In this document: one piece after another, positions 42,911 to 50,709 of the stretch
Position numbering within the stretch: position 1 is the stretch's first letter
How the letters are laid out: every line of letters begins with the position of its first letter
NCBI RefSeq assembly: GCF_001854325.1
Contig: NZ_CP017756.1
Location: 112,880 to 176,879, forward strand
Length of the DNA: 64,000 bases
Reading direction: 5' to 3'
Origin: Cupriavidus malaysiensis
GTDB taxonomy: Bacteria > Pseudomonadota > Gammaproteobacteria > Burkholderiales > Burkholderiaceae
Translations under genes and position numbers: made by a program
The notes under the pieces: generated by a model
Database searches by the model: none
What the model was told of the DNA's origin: nothing
What the model saw: only the letters and a program-made list of their open reading frames with translations

Positions 42911-44082
42911 TATTGTGTCCCCGCGTAGGTCGTCACTTCCATCTGGAGGCCGCGCTGGCGCACGACCGCCGGCACAGCAGAGATGCCGAAGCGCTGCATA
43001 TAGAGCTCATTGATTGGGTAGGTGCGCGTGCCGAGCACCTGCTCGGTCGTGCGGCCGCCCTCATGGAGGGCGTTGCGCGTCACGAACACCATCGGTTTCT
43101 GCGCGGTGCGCAACAAGGCATTCGCGAATTCGAGCTGCTTCGGATCCGTCGGGTCAAACGCGATCACTGTGTAAGGGAAGGGCCGCTTCTCCAGCGGGTT
43201 GATACGGGTTCCCTTCTTCAGGAGAACGTTCCCATTCACCGGATCTACGTGGTCGTATTCGACTGTGATCGACGGATCAAAGAGCCGGGTCTCCGACCGC
43301 GTAGCATGCTGGACCACGAGGCCCGAGAAATATCGGTCGGCTGCGGACTGGATCGCGCTTCGCCGTATCTTCTCGAAGTCGAGGGCGGCGTAGCGCTTCT
43401 CCATCACCTCGATCACGTCCGGTTCACTGATCGGATGGGTGTTGCCAACGATCTTCGCAACACGCCCGGCCTCGATCTCCGAAACAGCTCCTGCCAGCGA
43501 GATCTCACCCGTCACCCGGTACCACCCTTGATCCGCCTGCCGACGATGCAGCACAACAGGAACCTGGTCCACTCGATACGTGCGGAACGCTTCCGGGTGT
43601 ACCAGCACGTTGGCTGGGCTCTTCATGCCCTTCATCAAACTGTTGACCTGGCCAACGGTTTCGGAGAAGAGAGGCGGCACCCAGCCTCGCAGGAGAAACA
43701 CAATGTCCTTCCGCCCTTCGGCTTGCCGAAAGTAACTTTGGAGTGTGCGGGCCGGCATCGCAAGGCTGATGAAGACGACCGTCGTGACGCCCTCCAGCCC
43801 CTGCAAATTGGGGTTACCCTGCCCCGTCACGAGGTTCTGAACCGCGCCCTTTGACCCCGCAAGTCGCTGGGCGGCTTGTACCGCGTCGGCGCCCTGGACC
43901 GTGTTCAGAGAGATGCCCGCGCGCTCGAGCAGTTGAGCGGCACCGGCAGCGTCGAACGGCATGAGCGAGTCGGCCGGCGTTCTGCCTCCAGCGTCGCCCT
44001 GGGCATTGGCTCCAGCCGCGAGAATTCCCACTCCTATCGCCAGGCTAGCCCAGTAGCGCGAGGCGCGCGATGATTTGCTCAT
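42910..44082 (-). CDS. TrbC-TraW fusion protein
   Basis: 390 residues from ATG 44082 with a signal peptide (MSKSSRASRYWASLAIGVGI, then LAAGANAQ). The first half matches the TrbC pilin-assembly domain (TTVVFISLAMPARTLQSYFR, IVFLLRGWVPPLF, NVLVHPEAFRTYRVDQVPVV). The second half has a TraW-like block (VIEVMEKRYAALDFEKIRRS, ITVEYDHVDPVNGNVLLKKG, TRINPLEKRPFPYTVIAFDP) and ends in a thioredoxin-like fold (FGISAVPAVVRQRGLQMEV). In F these are two genes that bind each other; here they are one. The start lies within the S26 peptidase gene (38-bp overlap). Confidence 0.85.
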   Translation of the reverse strand: MSKSSRASRYWASLAIGVGILAAGANAQGDAGGRTPADSLMPFDAAGAAQLLERAGISLNTVQGADAVQAAQRLAGSKGAVQNLVTGQGNPNLQGLEGVTTVVFISLAMPARTLQSYFRQAEGRKDIVFLLRGWVPPLFSETVGQVNSLMKGMKSPANVLVHPEAFRTYRVDQVPVVLHRRQADQGWYRVTGEISLAGAVSEIEAGRVAKIVGNTHPISEPDVIEVMEKRYAALDFEKIRRSAIQSAADRYFSGLVVQHATRSETRLFDPSITVEYDHVDPVNGNVLLKKGTRINPLEKRPFPYTVIAFDPTDPKQLEFANALLRTAQKPMVFVTRNALHEGGRTTEQVLGTRTYPINELYMQRFGISAVPAVVRQRGLQMEVTTYAGTQ

Positions 44083-44626
44083 ACTTGATGGTTCCCCAAT
44101 ACCGTCCGTCAAAGGTCCGCTCTTCCGTTCCGAGCATGAAGAGCTCACCAGGTGGCACGATGAAATCGCGGTCGAAGTGCCCTGCAGGCAGGTCCGCCTT
44201 GCGCAGGTAGGCATGAAGTCCGCCCCAGCGGACACCATTGATGTAGACCTGGTCCCGGTGAATCAGGATGTGGTCGCCTGGCGTCCCCGCTACGAACTTG
44301 AACAGGAACGTGCCGTCAGGAAAAATCGGCAGAGCCCCCTTCGATCGGAATACAAGGAGATCGCCGCGCTTGATGTCGGTCGGCACCGCACTTCTCAGCC
44401 CCCGCCTCGCCTGTCCCAGATAGAAGCTCCACGGAAGGCATCCGGTTGCCTTGCCTTCGTACCAGAGGGAGAAGTCACCCAGCACCGCGGTGAGACCGGG
44501 CTCACGCGACACGTACGTCCCGTACCACCCCGCCCACATTGGCCCAGCGGTCACAGGGATCGTCATCACGACAACGACCTTCCGTGCCATCGATAGGCCA
44601 CGCCACCACGCTGCAAACCGCTTCAT
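44045..44626 (-). CDS. S26 (TraF/LepB-like) signal peptidase with Cys at the nucleophile position
   Basis: 193 residues. One N-terminal membrane helix (about 15-36) precedes the S26 fold. The nucleophile box reads TGCLPWSFYLG (61-71), where RP4 TraF-type enzymes have SLPRGxY; Cys63 takes the place of the serine. The general-base lysine appears kept in FLFKFVAGTPGDHILI. The third box is MLGTEERTFDGRYWGTI. It may process the pilin or other transfer proteins in the periplasm. ATGA overlap with the trbI stop and a 38-bp overlap with the next gene show tight coupling. Confidence 0.8.
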   Translation of the reverse strand: MKRFAAWWRGLSMARKVVVVMTIPVTAGPMWAGWYGTYVSREPGLTAVLGDFSLWYEGKATGCLPWSFYLGQARRGLRSAVPTDIKRGDLLVFRSKGALPIFPDGTFLFKFVAGTPGDHILIHRDQVYINGVRWGGLHAYLRKADLPAGHFDRDFIVPPGELFMLGTEERTFDGRYWGTIKYEQIIARLALLG

Positions 44627-45381
44627 CGGCCGCCCTCCGATTGTCGCGTCGCGGCGGCCTCGCCGTCCGAAGTCGATGCGACTCCAGCCCGTGACTCCGG
44701 AACGGCCTCAACGCCCGCCGAGGCCACACCGTCTGCCGCGCCAGCGGTGCCCTCAAGCGCGCCAGATCGCACGAGCCCGAGCTGAGCCTCGAGGGCCTGG
44801 CGGTAGGCGGTCGCAGCGCGGCGTTCTTGTGTCGCCGCCTCGACGACGAACGGCGCAAGCGAGAACTGCTGGGCGACCGCAGAGGTGATGTCGGTGCCTG
44901 TGCCCTGTGGTGGCACGGCCAGTAAGTCCGCACGGACAAGTACGGCGTTCCGACCGATCTCCTCAAGCGCCTCATTGAGCGAAACAGCGAACGTCGTCAT
45001 TGCCGCGGCCTGGGCCTGGACGTCCAGCTTCTGTGCATTGAGCTTCAGACCGTTCGCCTTGATGAGCAGCGGGATATTCACCGAGAGCACCTGCGGGGGC
45101 GAAGGACTGAACTTCTGGATGTAGAGCAACGTCCCACTGACCGACAGGAGAACGCTTAGCACCACCACACCAAGACTCGACACCCCACTCCCGCCGTCGC
45201 CGCGGGCCTCCTTCTTTGGCCGCGGGCTTGACCTCGGGGATTGGGCGCCCTCGCTCGCGAGAGCGTCGCCTCCGTCTGGAGGGGACGTCGCCTTGTCCGG
45301 ATCCAGTACGTGCGTGGAGCACAGGTTCCCTTTCGTCAGTTCGGCTGCCTCTGCGGCCGTTGCTTCCGTGTGTGCGTTCAC
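44623..45381 (-). CDS. trbI: TrbI-like (F-type) inner-membrane protein
   Basis: 252 residues. An acidic, Pro-rich N-terminus of about 65 residues, then one membrane helix (GVVVLSVLLSVSGTLLYIQK) and a periplasmic coiled segment (VLSVNIPLLIKANGLKLNAQ). The C-terminus is Ala/Glu-rich and disordered. This is the shape of F TrbI, which affects pilus outgrowth and retraction; F TrbI is about half as long, so the tails are extras. The start overlaps the traC stop (ATGA), matching the F gene order traC-trbI-traW-traU. Confidence 0.7.
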   Translation of the reverse strand: MNAHTEATAAEAAELTKGNLCSTHVLDPDKATSPPDGGDALASEGAQSPRSSPRPKKEARGDGGSGVSSLGVVVLSVLLSVSGTLLYIQKFSPSPPQVLSVNIPLLIKANGLKLNAQKLDVQAQAAAMTTFAVSLNEALEEIGRNAVLVRADLLAVPPQGTGTDITSAVAQQFSLAPFVVEAATQERRAATAYRQALEAQLGLVRSGALEGTAGAADGVASAGVEAVPESRAGVASTSDGEAAATRQSEGGR

Positions 45382-47834
45382 AGCGTTCCCTCCGCGCGCA
45401 TGAAGTCCTCAATGGCCTCGACGACGTTCCGTCCTTCTTTCACGGCCGCTAGGATGTCCGTACGCTCGCGGCCCTCGGTTGAGAACAGGATCTGGTTGAA
45501 TCGCGACTCGATCAATCGCATGATCCCCATACCCGAATCCGACTTCACGAAGATCTCGGAGTAGGAGTGGGCACCAATGCGCGTGTGAACGGTCGACAGC
45601 AGCTCGAACGCTGCGTCGCTCATGACGAGCCAATTCTTCTCTCGCGCCGCTTGAATCGCTTCTTGCGTCTGCGACATGATGAACATCGTGGAGGCAGACG
45701 CTGCAATCTCCGCCCCATACCCGGTGCGATACAGCTGGGACAGTGACTGCAGCACGATCCCGATTGACGATGAGTGCTTGCGTGACTTCGAGTAGAGCTG
45801 CGCGAAGAACTTCGCGTTCGCCTCGTCCGGTAAGAGGTCCCCCATTTCCTCACCGATCACCATCTTCCTTACCCGGTCGTCACCGTGGTAGATCCGCTGG
45901 TTGATGGTCAGATACAGCTGCATCAGCACCACGTCTTGAAGCAGCTTGTCGCGCTCCAGGCCGTTCAACTCAAGGCAGATGAGTGGTGCGTACAGATCGA
46001 GGTTATTCTCGCCATTGAACCAGTGCCCATATGGCCCACGCGCCGAGAATGGAAACAACATCCTCCCCATCTCGAGCGCGACCGGATCATCGGCCTGCGC
46101 CTGGAAGTAGCGATAGATATCGTCGATCCCCATCGAACGGCCTTTGTTGGCCCAAACCGACTTGATCGCCTCGACGATTCGTGCGTTCTGCTGATCGGTG
46201 GCCGGCTTCGACGGCGAGACCATTTTCCCGATCGATGCCTGGTGCATGCCGATCTCTTCGTCGATATCTGTCACATTGGTGAACCCGTTGAGACAGATTT
46301 TCGAATCTGGCAGGAACTCGATCACCTGACCGCCAGCGGCCGCGGTCGACTTCACATGGGACCGCCCGCGGTCGATGATCACGATCTCATCCCCAAGGGA
46401 GAGGTGGTCCTGAATGATGCGCTCCACCGCGAACGACTTGCCCGCCCCGGACTCAGCAAACAGCAGCCAATTCTTGTTCTTGTTTGCGCGATGGAAGACG
46501 TCGTAGCTGGCAGGGCGCAGCCGGCGGGTATGCAGCTTCATTGCGGAGCCGTAACCCAGCCAGTCCCCGATGATCGGGAGGAACTGGGCAGCCATCTCGG
46601 CAGACATCGTGACGAAGCGGTACGTACCCTTGATGGTCTCAGGAGATGCCTGCAATGGCAGTTGATTCAGGAAGGTGGCCCAAGTAATGAACCACTCGTT
46701 GAACGTACGAAACTGGAGCGTGTTGTAGTGCCCGAGCACTCGGGCGGTCGCCTTGTTCAGGCGGGCAGGGCTCGTGTGGTACATCGTCAGCGTCATCGAC
46801 ATCTCGACTGCGATGTCGCCGCCGTCGAGCGCGGCGCCCATGCAGTCGAAGCCCTCCTTCTTTGCCGCAAGAACCGGAGACCATTTCAGCATGGGACCGA
46901 ACGCCTGCTGGTTGATCACGGCCTGCTTCTGGCGGAAGCCGGAGACTTTGCTACCCTGATCAGGGAAGTGGATCGTGGTGGTCAATGCATAGGGCAGACC
47001 GATCTGAGCGCCGAGACCGGAGGGATCACCAGCGAGCGGATTGACGACCCGCAGGTTCGTGCGCTTCGGAAAGCCCGATACCACCAGAGTCCTTGCGAAC
47101 ACCTGGCCCGTCGTCGGCCGCTTGATTCGCAGCTGCCGGAGTTGGCGCCGCACATGCGTGCCGGGCGGTACCACCTGGTCTTTGATCGTGGCATGCGGGT
47201 TGTACGACGTATCGCGGTCACCGTATGGATCGAAGTACCAGCGGTATACCCCGAGAATCTCCTCCATCGCCGTAATCGGCCGCAGGATCTGTCCTGCCGC
47301 CTCCAGCGCACCGGTCATCTTCTCTCGCAGCTCGGCAAAATCAGCGAGGTCCTCGTCCGACGGGAACGGATGACCTTTGATCGGGACACGCAGGGTGAAG
47401 AACAGGCGGACGTCGAGCGCCAGCGCACCGGTATCCCCAAGGGGCGGTGTTTTTGCCCCTGCCTCGAGGAATGCCCCGCGCCGCTCCATGAACGAGATGG
47501 CGATATCGCGCATGCGTGCTCGATCTGGCGCTAACTCGGCAAGGGCGTAGTCCGCGCGAGCATTCCGGTAATCCTCGACGGCTTGCCGCAGGTCTGCGTC
47601 GCCACGCTGAATGCACTGCATGACCGTGCCGGCAGGGTAGCCTTGCTTCAAAACTGCCACCTGCGCCGCCTGTACCTGGGCATCCACGCCCGGCATCAGG
47701 ATGCCCTCGTAGAGGCACCCGATCGCACCATCCTCGAGAAAGATCACCCCGTTCTCGCTCGCCAGTGGCGTAAGCCATTCTGCGGGGCGGTAGCGCGCTG
47801 AGGCGCCAATGCGAAGCTCATTCGCTCCCACCAT
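45378..47834 (-). CDS. traC: TraC, VirB4-type T4SS ATPase
   Basis: 818 residues from ATG 47834 (TTTGGAGAGC upstream); a longer frame would run into the terminator hairpin. N-terminal TraC/VirB4 domain (EWLTPLASENGVIFLEDGAI), then the ATPase half with Walker A LFAESGAGKSFAVERII near residues 455-470 and a Walker-B-like EIVIIDRGRSH. Further blocks are LICLELNGLERDKLLQDVVL and GEEMGDLLPDEANAKFFAQL. TraC powers pilus assembly at the inner membrane. First gene of the traC-trbI-S26-trbC/W-U-N operon, 48 bp after a copy of the shared 12-bp motif. Confidence 0.95.
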   Translation of the reverse strand: MVGANELRIGASARYRPAEWLTPLASENGVIFLEDGAIGCLYEGILMPGVDAQVQAAQVAVLKQGYPAGTVMQCIQRGDADLRQAVEDYRNARADYALAELAPDRARMRDIAISFMERRGAFLEAGAKTPPLGDTGALALDVRLFFTLRVPIKGHPFPSDEDLADFAELREKMTGALEAAGQILRPITAMEEILGVYRWYFDPYGDRDTSYNPHATIKDQVVPPGTHVRRQLRQLRIKRPTTGQVFARTLVVSGFPKRTNLRVVNPLAGDPSGLGAQIGLPYALTTTIHFPDQGSKVSGFRQKQAVINQQAFGPMLKWSPVLAAKKEGFDCMGAALDGGDIAVEMSMTLTMYHTSPARLNKATARVLGHYNTLQFRTFNEWFITWATFLNQLPLQASPETIKGTYRFVTMSAEMAAQFLPIIGDWLGYGSAMKLHTRRLRPASYDVFHRANKNKNWLLFAESGAGKSFAVERIIQDHLSLGDEIVIIDRGRSHVKSTAAAGGQVIEFLPDSKICLNGFTNVTDIDEEIGMHQASIGKMVSPSKPATDQQNARIVEAIKSVWANKGRSMGIDDIYRYFQAQADDPVALEMGRMLFPFSARGPYGHWFNGENNLDLYAPLICLELNGLERDKLLQDVVLMQLYLTINQRIYHGDDRVRKMVIGEEMGDLLPDEANAKFFAQLYSKSRKHSSSIGIVLQSLSQLYRTGYGAEIAASASTMFIMSQTQEAIQAAREKNWLVMSDAAFELLSTVHTRIGAHSYSEIFVKSDSGMGIMRLIESRFNQILFSTEGRERTDILAAVKEGRNVVEAIEDFMRAEGTL

Positions 47835-47882
47835 GCTCTCCAAAGTGCTAAGACCTGATGGTTTTTTACGCGAGATGATCGA

Positions 47883-47896
47883 GTTCAGAAAAAGAA
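47883..47896 (-). promoter_or_regulatory. tra motif copy upstream of traC
   Basis: On the coding strand it reads TTCTTTTTCTGAAC, ending 48 bp before the traC ATG. The core CTTTTTCTGAAC is identical at 53131, 57926 and 58071. Here it also overlaps the T-tract of the terminator that follows traA. Confidence 0.65.
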
Positions 47897-47899
47897 AAT

Positions 47900-47920
47900 G
47901 GGGCACTCAAGGAGTGCCCC
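47900..47920 (-). terminator. Terminator/attenuator between traA and traC
   Basis: GGGGCACTC (47900-47908) pairs with GAGTGCCCC (47912-47920) over a 3-base loop; on the minus strand CATTTTCTTTTT follows. It lies 45 bp after the pilin stop, so most transcripts from traA should end here. Confidence 0.88.
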
Positions 47921-47964
47921 TACCAGCTACTTGGGGATGGCTGGTCGAAACCCGGAAGCGGGCG

Positions 47965-48309
47965 TCAGAAGGTGCCCGAGAACAGCGCGGTCAAGATGCC
48001 GGGGCCGTACACAGCGCACAGGGCGATCGCGACGCCGAAGATCACGCCGGTCGCCGAGCCGCGAACCAGGCCGGCACCCAGCGCGATGGCGAAGCCCGCC
48101 AGCGCCAGGACCTTACCGAGGGAGCCTTCCAGCCAGTTCTGCAGCATCGCGACGATGCTGTCGAAGGTGGTGTCGGTACCGGCGAACGCCATGGAGGCGC
48201 CCAGGCCGATGGCAACGACGGCGGCCGTGGCGAGGGCCTTCTGGTTCTTGCGATCGCGCAGCATGGCGAGCTTGTCGGCGACGCCGAGTTTCAGGGTGAT
48301 AGCATTCAT
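47965..48309 (-). CDS. traA: TraA-like F-type pilin precursor
   Basis: 114 residues. A long leader (MNAITLKLGVADKLAMLRDR, hydrophobic to about residue 43, ending MAFA) is followed by a mature part of about 71 residues: GTDTTFDSIVAMLQNWLEGS, then LGKVLALAGFAIALGAGLVR and TGVIFGVAIALCAVYGPGIL. Two hydrophobic helices joined by a short basic loop (VRGS), and the length of 70-odd residues, match F pilin and its relatives. It stands alone between terminators on both sides, so it has its own promoter and probably high expression. A palindrome about 95 bp upstream is shared with the giant surface-protein gene. Confidence 0.9.
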   Translation of the reverse strand: MNAITLKLGVADKLAMLRDRKNQKALATAAVVAIGLGASMAFAGTDTTFDSIVAMLQNWLEGSLGKVLALAGFAIALGAGLVRGSATGVIFGVAIALCAVYGPGILTALFSGTF

Positions 48310-48402
48310 GTTGGGTGGCTCCTGGTTTGCAAAGGACGGTCACCGATGACTAGAAGGCGGCGACGCGAATGCAGTCTATGAGCCCCTGCGGCTGCATAAT
48401 CA

Positions 48403-48443
48403 GTGCGGCAGAAGCTCCGCTAACTAGGGGGTTTTTGACGCAC
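48403..48443 (-). promoter_or_regulatory. Imperfect palindrome upstream of traA
   Basis: GTGCGGCAGAAG (48403-48414), TAACTAGGGG (48421-48430) and TTTTTGACGCAC form an imperfect version of the element at 38841-38881. On the coding strand CTTCTGCCGCACTGATTA here matches CTTCTGCCGCACGGATTA there. It is about 95 bp upstream of the pilin start. Confidence 0.65.
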
Positions 48444-48508
48444 CCTTGTCGCTACCCTCACCACGTCGCTGCGCGCCGACGGCATCGCGCTGGTCTTCAC
48501 AATGGAAA

Positions 48509-48529
48509 ACGGGCCCGATCAGGGCCCGT
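48509..48529 (-). terminator. Rho-independent terminator after traV
   Basis: ACGGGCCC (48509-48516) and GGGCCCGT (48522-48529) form an 8-bp stem with a 5-base loop, followed on the minus strand by TTTTCC. It lies 35 bp after the traV stop and ends the traL-E-K-B-V operon. Confidence 0.85.
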
Positions 48530-48564
48530 CCGTTCTCCGGCGGAGGACGCGGCGCGTGCCGCGC

Positions 48565-49281
48565 TTAGGGTAATGACGAGCCCAAGCTCGGCACACCTAC
48601 CTTGTCGATCATGTCGCGCGCGCCCGCCACGGCTCCGGACATTGCCGCCTTCGACGCGTTAGCGATGCTATTGCCGTTGGGCCCGGTTGACCGCTTGGAA
48701 TAGGGCGCGATACCGGCAGGCGCCATGGGAATCGTCCCACCTTGTTGAGAGTTGAAGTTCGGCACCGCGGATGAGTGCCGCGATTGCCCTTCGTCGCCAT
48801 CCGCGCCTTCAACCTGATATGCGGTCGGCACCCTTCCCGACGCGCCTGTGACCAGGTTCCCCACCGCCCAACGTCTCGGCGTTACCTCGGTGAACAGCAG
48901 GCTCGGATAGTGCAGATCGCCGTTGTGGTCGATCCACGGCGACACGCGAATGCGCATCACTTGCGCAGGCTCAAGGATCGGTTGCGGCTGGGCAAGCGGC
49001 TGCGGCAACTGCACGGTTTTACCTCCACCGCGGGCAGCCTTCCCTGAGGCTTCGCCCGCCTGGTCAGCGCCTGGCGCTTCGCCCTTGTTGCCCTCCGCAT
49101 CCACAACGACCAGAGAGTCCCGACTGTTGGTCAATCGATAGACTTCCGCGGGGGTCTTGCAAACGACTCCCGACTTCACGCCCGGGCACGACGATTCAGG
49201 CGCTCCGATATTCCATGCAGACGCGCAGCCTCCCAGCAACCAAACGACAAGGACCGCCACACCAAGCTGTTTCGTTTCCAT
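48565..49281 (-). CDS. traV: TraV-like outer-membrane lipoprotein
   Basis: 238 residues from ATG 49281 (GAGGGCGCAGCG upstream). The N-terminus METKQLGVAVLVVWLLGGCA carries a lipobox (LLGGC), so Cys19 is the likely lipidation site. Two further cysteines in SSCPGVKSGVVCKTPAEVYR are typical of TraV. The middle is Gln/Pro-rich (VQLPQPLAQPQPILEPAQVM) followed by RIRVSPWIDHNGDLHYPSLL. TraV anchors the TraK secretin-like ring and TraB. It is 10 bp after traB. Confidence 0.85.
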   Translation of the reverse strand: METKQLGVAVLVVWLLGGCASAWNIGAPESSCPGVKSGVVCKTPAEVYRLTNSRDSLVVVDAEGNKGEAPGADQAGEASGKAARGGGKTVQLPQPLAQPQPILEPAQVMRIRVSPWIDHNGDLHYPSLLFTEVTPRRWAVGNLVTGASGRVPTAYQVEGADGDEGQSRHSSAVPNFNSQQGGTIPMAPAGIAPYSKRSTGPNGNSIANASKAAMSGAVAGARDMIDKVGVPSLGSSLP

Positions 49282-49291
49282 CGCTGCGCCC

Positions 49292-50704
49292 TCAACTCTT
49301 GTTGAACTTGATGCTCGTTCCGCGCACGAGCACGATCGTAATCTTTCGTGCTGGCTCGACTTCGATCGTAGGGACCGCTTCCTTGGCGAGATCCATGTAG
49401 TAGTCCGCGATTTTCTCGAACGCGTCTCCCAGCCCCTGCCCAGCCCCCGAGAGCGCCGCGCCCTGAATCGCCTCAGTGGGACTGCGCCCGCCGCGAAGCG
49501 TGATGCCACCCTGGTCTACCGCGCTACGGCCGATCGAAAGGGAATTGCCACTGTTCTGCAGCGCAAAGGCCGCTCCCAAGCCACGACCGAACGCTGCCAG
49601 CCAACCCGAAGCAACCGTCCGGGCGATTGCGGCTCCCTCACGGGACACGAGCTTGCCGCGCAGCCCCGCCTTTCCGTCCTCCCCGACAATGTAGCCATCG
49701 AGGCTGGCCTCGACGACACCGCCGTCGTTACGCACGCATGTGATGCGCTCCGTGCGCAGCTTCGCCCGCTCGGTAGAAAGCTCGCCGTGGCCTGAGGCGA
49801 GAACGAAGCACTCGCTGACGTCTGCCGTGTAATAGTTCGGAAGGATCGCCTCGTGCTTGATACGGATCAGGGTTGGAGTCGGGTGCTTCTGCGACGCCTG
49901 CGAGACCGGGACGTCCATACCAGTCAGGTTCGTCCCGGTGAGAATCGAGCCGGCCGGCAGCCACGTTGGCGAGGCCACTCCGCCAGATTGACCCCGTATG
50001 TCTGCCGAGGGCGCATTGGGCTTGCCTAGCGGCGGCACCCCGGCCGCGTGCTTGGTGCCCCCCCCGGCACCCTGACCGCCTGCACCATCCGCGGTTGCGC
50101 CGTCCACCCCACCCTGTGATCGCTCATCCGAAAGCCGGAGGCGGCTCGCCGGCGGTGCACTGTCCGTCCCGGCAGCCGGTGGCTGCGAGACGACGGGTAG
50201 CTCAGGGAAACCAAGTTGCCCCCCCGAGCCGCCGCCGGTGCCACCACCTGCGATCGGCTGGCCGCCGCCGGCGCGCTCCGCCGCCTCCTTCTTCTTGTCC
50301 CATATCGCCTCAATCTGATGCTCGATCGCCTGGTCCAGCTGCTTCTTCAGGTTCGCGTCGCCGAGCTTCCCTGCCGCGACATCCGTGACGTTGTCCTTCA
50401 GCTGCTTGAGGCTCGTCTCGTTGCGCGCCTGGTCGGACGCCTGCTTCGACGTCACGTCCTGCAGTTGGCGCTGGAGGGCCGTGAGTTGTCCGGCAATCGA
50501 CTCCAGATCCACGTTGCGCTTCGGCGGTGCCACGACCTTCACGTCGAGGCGGTCATCAAGCTTCTTCGGCCGGTCCGGTTGGAACTGGGACACCGCCACA
50601 ACGAGTCCGAGTGCCACAGCGCAACCACCCCAGATGATGGTATTGCGGCGCTTGGATGGGGAGGCTTGCTGGTACCAGCGCTGTGCTTGGGTGACGAGAT
50701 TCAT
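49292..50704 (-). CDS. traB: TraB, VirB10-type T4SS scaffold protein
   Basis: 470 residues. The ATG at 50704 is preferred because GGAGGAG ends 8 bases upstream; an in-frame GTG at 50713 overlaps that site. One membrane helix (TIIWGGCAVALGLVVAVSQF), a coiled coil (DLESIAGQLTALQRQLQDVT), a Gly/Pro-rich linker at about 150-240 and the TrbI/VirB10 beta-barrel (WLPAGSILTGTNLTGMDVPV, VEASLDGYIVGEDGKAGLRG). It spans inner to outer membrane. Coupled to traK upstream and traV downstream. Confidence 0.94.
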   Translation of the reverse strand: MNLVTQAQRWYQQASPSKRRNTIIWGGCAVALGLVVAVSQFQPDRPKKLDDRLDVKVVAPPKRNVDLESIAGQLTALQRQLQDVTSKQASDQARNETSLKQLKDNVTDVAAGKLGDANLKKQLDQAIEHQIEAIWDKKKEAAERAGGGQPIAGGGTGGGSGGQLGFPELPVVSQPPAAGTDSAPPASRLRLSDERSQGGVDGATADGAGGQGAGGGTKHAAGVPPLGKPNAPSADIRGQSGGVASPTWLPAGSILTGTNLTGMDVPVSQASQKHPTPTLIRIKHEAILPNYYTADVSECFVLASGHGELSTERAKLRTERITCVRNDGGVVEASLDGYIVGEDGKAGLRGKLVSREGAAIARTVASGWLAAFGRGLGAAFALQNSGNSLSIGRSAVDQGGITLRGGRSPTEAIQGAALSGAGQGLGDAFEKIADYYMDLAKEAVPTIEVEPARKITIVLVRGTSIKFNKS

Positions 50705-50709
50705 ACCAG

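Noticed and set aside
47835..47906. Longer N-terminus of TraC
   Set aside because: It would be encoded by the terminator hairpin and T-tract; the ATG at 47834 has a good ribosome site.
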